A stretch of DNA of 64,000 bases, from contig CP121450.1 in the NCBI GenBank assembly GCA_029689965.1, positions 2,542,001 to 2,606,000 of the forward strand. The letters run 5' to 3'. The translations under genes were made by a program, and so were the position numbers. Positions 60,676-64,000 of this stretch are shown here, in pieces; positions within the stretch are counted from its first letter, which is position 1, and every line of letters starts with the position of its first letter. Source of the stretch: Curtobacterium flaccumfaciens (GTDB taxonomy: Bacteria; Actinomycetota; Actinomycetes; Actinomycetales; Microbacteriaceae). The notes below the pieces were generated by a model. That model was not told where the DNA came from. It did no database searches and saw only the letters and a list, made by a program, of their open reading frames with translations.

Positions 60676-61231
60676 CTACGGGGCGGCGCGCTCGACCGTC
60701 AGGGGCACGACGTCCGGCACCCGGTCGGTGGCGAGCCGGGCGTGGGTCTCCACGTCGAACCGTTCGTCGCCGTACCGGAGCTCTCGCGCTCGATGCCCTC
60801 GGCGGCGAAGCCGCACCGCGTCGCGACCGCGCACGACGCCGGGTTGTTCGTGCGGTGTCCCAGCTCGAGACGGTGCAGACCGGAAGCGAACGCTTCGTCC
60901 GCCGCGGCCGCGACGGCGCGGGTCGCCAGGCCCGCGCCCGAACGGCCGGAACCAACCAGTAGGAGACCCACGCGGTGCCGTGCACGCGCTCGACGGCCGT
61001 GACGCCGACGTTCCCGACGACGACGCCGCCGTCGCCGGTCCCGAGCGCGACCGCCCAGTTCCGTGCGTGGTCGTCGAACCGGTACGTCGCGACGATGAAC
61101 CGGGCGGCGGACGCATCGTCCTCGAACCGCGCGCCACCGAGCTGCCGGGCGAGGTCGGGATCGTCTGCGGCGGCGCGCAACGCCGGCGCGTCGGACGCTC
61201 GCCAGGGACGCAGCACCGCTGGAGGAGTCAT
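60676..61231 (-). CDS. GNAT-family N-acetyltransferase, two frameshifts
   Basis: ATG 61231 overlapping the carboxypeptidase stop (ATGA). MTPPAVLRPWRASDAPALRA, ARFEDDASAARFIVATYRFD, GDGGVVVGNVGVTAVERVHG, then GRSGAGLATRAVAAAADEAF (acetyl-CoA loop) and NNPASCAVATRCGFAAEGIE (RimJ-like C-terminal pattern), ending VPDVVPLTVERAAP. Frame changes near 60945 and 60785; corrected length is 185. Resembles RimJ/RimL-type ribosomal or small-molecule acetyltransferases. Confidence 0.75.
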
Positions 61232-62459
61232 GCGCCCTGGAAGGGGTTCGTCCAGCGCCACCAGATGCCCGGGTCCTCGATCGGTCGTTCGAGGACGAGC
61301 GGCACCGTCATCGGGTCGTGGTGCGTGATCGTGAAGCGCACCTTCCCCACCCGCTCCCCTTTCGTGCCGAGGCTGATCCGGTCGAGCTTCCGTCTTCGCC
61401 GACACCGTCGTCCTGCCCAGACGAGCACCGTCGACGCGGTCTTCGACACCGCGTCCGCCTCGTCCTGCCACGGCGTCGAGAACGTCCCGAAGGTCTGCCC
61501 GGCGTGCGCGAGCGTGACCACCTGGAAGTCGTCCGCCACCGACCGGAGCAGCCGCTGCACGTCCACGTCGAGCGAGTCGTGGTCGACGCCGCCGAGCATC
61601 GCGCCGACGACGGTGACGTGCTTGCCGCCCCGCTCGTACGTCGCGGCGAACAGCAGGCAGGCACCGGCCTCGTCGAGCGTGCCGGTCTTGATGCCCTCGA
61701 CGCCGTCGAGCCCCAGGAGCTTGTTCGAGTTCTCGATCTCGCCTGCGCCCGGGACGGTGACCTTCTTCGTGCCGACGACCTGCTTCACGACCGGGTTCGC
61801 CAGGGCGAGCTGCCCGAGTTCGACGAGGTCCGTCGCGGTCGACCGGTTGTCGGCGTCGAGACCGGTCGGCTCGTCGATCGTGGTGTCGTCCAGGCCGTGC
61901 TCGTCGAGCCACGTGCCGGCGGCCTTCTTGTACGCGTCCATCGAGCCGAACGCCCAGAGCGCCAGCGACCCGGCGTAGTTGTTCGCCGACTTCATGAGCA
62001 TGACCTGGAGCGTCTGGTACTCCGACAGCTTCAGTCCCGCCGGCATCGGGGCGACCTCGCCGTTCACCGCGAGGTACTTCGCGTAGAGCCCCTGCATCTC
62101 GGCGTTGAAGGCGATCGACGGCCCGGACTCCCCGTCTTCAACGGCTTCGCGTCGAGCACCACGAGCGCCGTGACGACCTTCGAGATGCTCGCGATCGACC
62201 GTGGCTTCGTGTCGCCGCTCGTGCGCAGGCTCTCCGGGAAGTCGGTGGCCTCGACCGCGGTCGCACCGTACCCCGGGAAGCTCGGCTGCGGGACCGTCGA
62301 GGTCGGTGCCGAGTAGGTGGTGGTCGAGGCGCTCGCCGGGGCGAACGGCACCACCGCGGCGGCGACGAGGTACCCGACCGCCAGCACGAGCACCGCGACG
62401 ACCGAGATCGTCACCGGCCTCCGGACGGCGGAGCGGGGGCGGCGGACGACTCGTGACAC
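61228..62459 (-). CDS. D-alanyl-D-alanine carboxypeptidase (PBP5-like), frameshifted
   Basis: GTG 62459. A membrane anchor at RPVTISVVAVLVLAVGYLVA, then SxxK in SIASISKVVTALVVLDA, SxN in LMKSANNYAGSLALWAFG and KTG in GVEGIKTGTLDEAG, all in the right order and spacing. C-terminal domain with HHDPMTVPLVLERPIEDPG. Frame change near 62135, and probably a compensating pair near 61390-61420. About 410 residues. It trims the terminal D-Ala of peptidoglycan stem peptides outside the membrane. A GNAT gene follows with ATGA overlap. Confidence 0.85.
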
Positions 62460-62536
62460 GGGAACCGAGCGTACCGGGGGCGGTACCCGCTCGCCGGGAG
62501 GACGCGCGCAAGCGCACACACGCAACCGTCACCGGT

Positions 62537-62622
62537 CTGCCTGGAGGCGCGTGGGGACCGATCACCCGGCCGTCCGTCCGGCCGGTGGTGCGGACCAGGG
62601 CCGCACCGCGCTTCCAGGCGGA
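62537..62622 (-). terminator. Imperfect GGAGGCGCG-type hairpin
   Basis: CTGCCTGGAGGCGCG near 62538 pairs imperfectly with CGCGCTTCCAGGCGG ending at 62622, directly after the rRNA/tRNA methyltransferase stop. A nested inner palindrome (CCGGCCGTCC/GGCCGG) lies between. Same core as the hairpins at 27896, 45533 and 49726, with mutations. Confidence 0.55.
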
Positions 62623-63445
62623 TCAGCCGGCGGAGAGCGCCCGCTGCGCGTGCGCGACCGCCCACAGGCCGACGGCGCTCGCCGCGGCCACGTTGAGGGA
62701 GTCGACCCGTGCGCCATCGGGATGCGCACGGTCGTGTCGGCGGAGGCGACCGCCGCGTCGGTCAGCCCCTGTCCCTCCGTGCCCATCACGAGCGCGACCT
62801 TCTCCGGGACGTCGGCGACGAACGCGTCGAGGTCCACCGAGCGGTCGGTGAGCGCCATCGCTGCGAGGTGGAAGCCCTGCGCGCGGAGCTCCTCACCGGC
62901 CGTCGGCCACTCGCCGATGCGTGTCCACGGGACCTGCAGGACCGTCCCATGCTGACCCGGACGCTCCGTCGGTACAGCGGGTCCGCGCAGCGCGGGCTGA
63001 CGAGCACGGCGTCCGCGCCGAGGCCGGCGACGCTGCGGAACACGGCCCCGACGTTGGTGTGGTCCACGATGTCCTCGAGCACGACGACGAGCTTCGCGTC
63101 CCGTACGACCTCGGCCACCTCCGGCAGCTCGGGGCGCTGCATGGCGGCCAGCGCGCCCCGGTGCATGCGGAAGCCGGTGAGCTCCTGCAGCAGCGCGTCG
63201 GGGCCGACGAACACGGGACCGTCGTGGTCGGCGACGAGCGGCAGGACGCTGTCGAGCCACTTCTCCTGCACGAGGACGCTCCGCGGGACGTGGCCGGCGC
63301 GGACGGCGCGCTCGATGACGGTGTTCGACTCGGCGATGTACAGGCCGCCCTCGGGCTCGGTCACCCGGCGGAGTGCCACGTCGGTCAACCGGGCGAAGTC
63401 GTCGAGGCGGGGGTCGTCGAGGGTGTCGATGCGGACGGCGTGCAC
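62623..63445 (-). CDS. SpoU/TrmH-family RNA 2'-O-methyltransferase, two frameshifts
   Basis: GTG 63445 (HAVRIDTLDDPRLDDFARL). N-terminal substrate domain GLYIAESNTVIERAVRAGHV, then LVVVLEDIVDHTNVGAVFRS (motif 1, catalytic Asn/Arg), VALVMGTEGQGLTDAAVASA (motif 2) and PMAHGVDSLNVAAASAVGLW (motif 3), the SPOUT knot. Frame changes near 62950 and 62710; corrected length is 274. Modifies a ribose 2'-OH in rRNA or tRNA. Divergent from the sirtuin gene. Confidence 0.8.
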
Positions 63446-63547
63446 GGGGCTCGTTTCTGGTGCGGGTCGGGGGTCTGGCTGTGCCGCGCGCGGGGCGGTG
63501 CGCGGCGGTACGGCGCGGAGCCGGCGGGTCGGTGCGCGGCGGGCGGT

Positions 63548-63612
63548 GTTCCGCCTGCGGCGCGGGTGGTTCCCGCCTGCGGCGCGGGTGGTTCCCGCCT
63601 GCGACGCGGGTG
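63548..63612. repeat. 22-bp tandem repeat, three copies
   Basis: GTTCCCGCCTGCGGCGCGGG plus TG, at 63548, 63569 and 63591; the first lacks one C, the third has one substitution. Each copy contains an internal CCCGC...GCGGG inverted repeat. It lies in the 211-bp gap between the RNA methyltransferase and sirtuin starts and may overlap their promoters. Confidence 0.85.
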
Positions 63613-63656
63613 GGAAGCGACCGGGACGGTCGGCTGTTGAGGGTACCGTGAACACG

Positions 63657-64000
63657 ATGGCGACGAGCGAACCGACCAGTCCCGCGGACACGGGAGCCGC
63701 CACGACCGTGGCCGAGCTGGACCGCGCCGTCGAGCTGCTCGCCGGCAGGCGCATCGCCGTGCTCTCCGGCGCCGGTCTGAGCACCGACTCCGGCATCCCG
63801 GACTACCGGGGCGAGGGACGCGTGGTCCGGAAGCCGATGACCTTCCAGGAGTTCCGCGCAGACCCGGCGAAGCGCCAACGGTACTGGGCCGGGTCGCACC
63901 TGGGCTGGCGGACGTTCGCGGCCGCGCGCCCCAACGCCGGGCACCGCGCACTCGCCGCACTCGAACGGGACGGCATCGTCACCGGGGTCATCACGCAGAA
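63657..64000 (+). CDS. NAD-dependent protein deacetylase (Sir2 family), truncated by the window end
   Basis: ATG 63657 (MATSEPTSPADTGAATTVAE), an alternative GTG at 63648. Residues about 24-50 read VELLAGRRIAVLSGAGLSTD and SGIPDYRGEGRVVRKPMTF, the GAGxSxxSGIPDYR NAD-binding signature. ARPNAGHRALAALERDGIVT then GVITQN (the conserved TQN) end at the window border, 114 codons in. The catalytic His and zinc cysteines should follow outside the window. Removes acyl groups from lysines using NAD. Confidence 0.8.
   Translation, partial: MATSEPTSPADTGAATTVAELDRAVELLAGRRIAVLSGAGLSTDSGIPDYRGEGRVVRKPMTFQEFRADPAKRQRYWAGSHLGWRTFAAARPNAGHRALAALERDGIVTGVITQ

Overview
The window is about 70% GC. Its genes are close packed, often start with GTG, and often overlap by 4 bp (ATGA or GTGA). 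It encodes mycothiol synthesis (MshC), RbpA, PafB/PafC, a HelY-type helicase and a HelR-type RNA polymerase motor. Together these point to an actinobacterium, most likely Microbacteriaceae (Curtobacterium-like; the genus is inference).

Layout. 0-12 kb is mixed accessory content: an MFS exporter, a methyltransferase remnant, DUF2332, HAD, methyltransferase and 2H-phosphoesterase genes, an SDR/MerR divergent pair, HelR, and an XRE-type regulator divergent from an SDR. 12.8-19.5 kb on the minus strand is one translationally coupled ABC system with two large FtsX-like permeases and two ATPases. 19.6-24.7 kb holds a zinc alcohol dehydrogenase and a sugar-use module (GH3 glycosidase, MFS permease, divergent TetR with a 30-bp palindromic operator). 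At 24.80 kb lies a 28-bp AT-rich site with the structure of a chromosomal dif site, so the window probably spans the replication terminus. 25-27.6 kb is an alanine racemase / D-Ala-D-Ala-type ligase / DUF1801 operon. 28-34 kb carries a UvrA-like ATPase, a Nudix hydrolase, an SDR, NfeD plus an SPFH protein, and RbpA. 34-45.5 kb (minus) is the conserved core lnt, helY, tatC, pafC, pafB, FKBP-like lipoprotein, trmI and HAD, with a PAC2-family gene divergent. This is the neighbourhood that carries the Pup-proteasome genes in many actinobacteria, and they are absent here; tatA is also missing from its usual place. 45.7-64 kb holds mshC, uppP, an M20 peptidase, tRNA-Leu(GAG), an NDH-2-like oxidoreductase, a helicase, dinB, a FUSC transporter, an acyl-CoA dehydrogenase, a GDSL hydrolase, a beta-lactamase-fold hydrolase, GNAT, a D,D-carboxypeptidase, a SpoU RNA methyltransferase and the start of a sirtuin.

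Most genes longer than about 600 bp are broken by single-base frameshifts, about one per kilobase and roughly sixty in all, including genes that are normally essential or strongly conserved. Most are explained by a G/C run one base short. Eight are explained by one extra base at AGCT. I read this as a sequencing/assembly signature, not gene decay. Broken genes are therefore annotated over their full intended span, and the frameshift positions are given.
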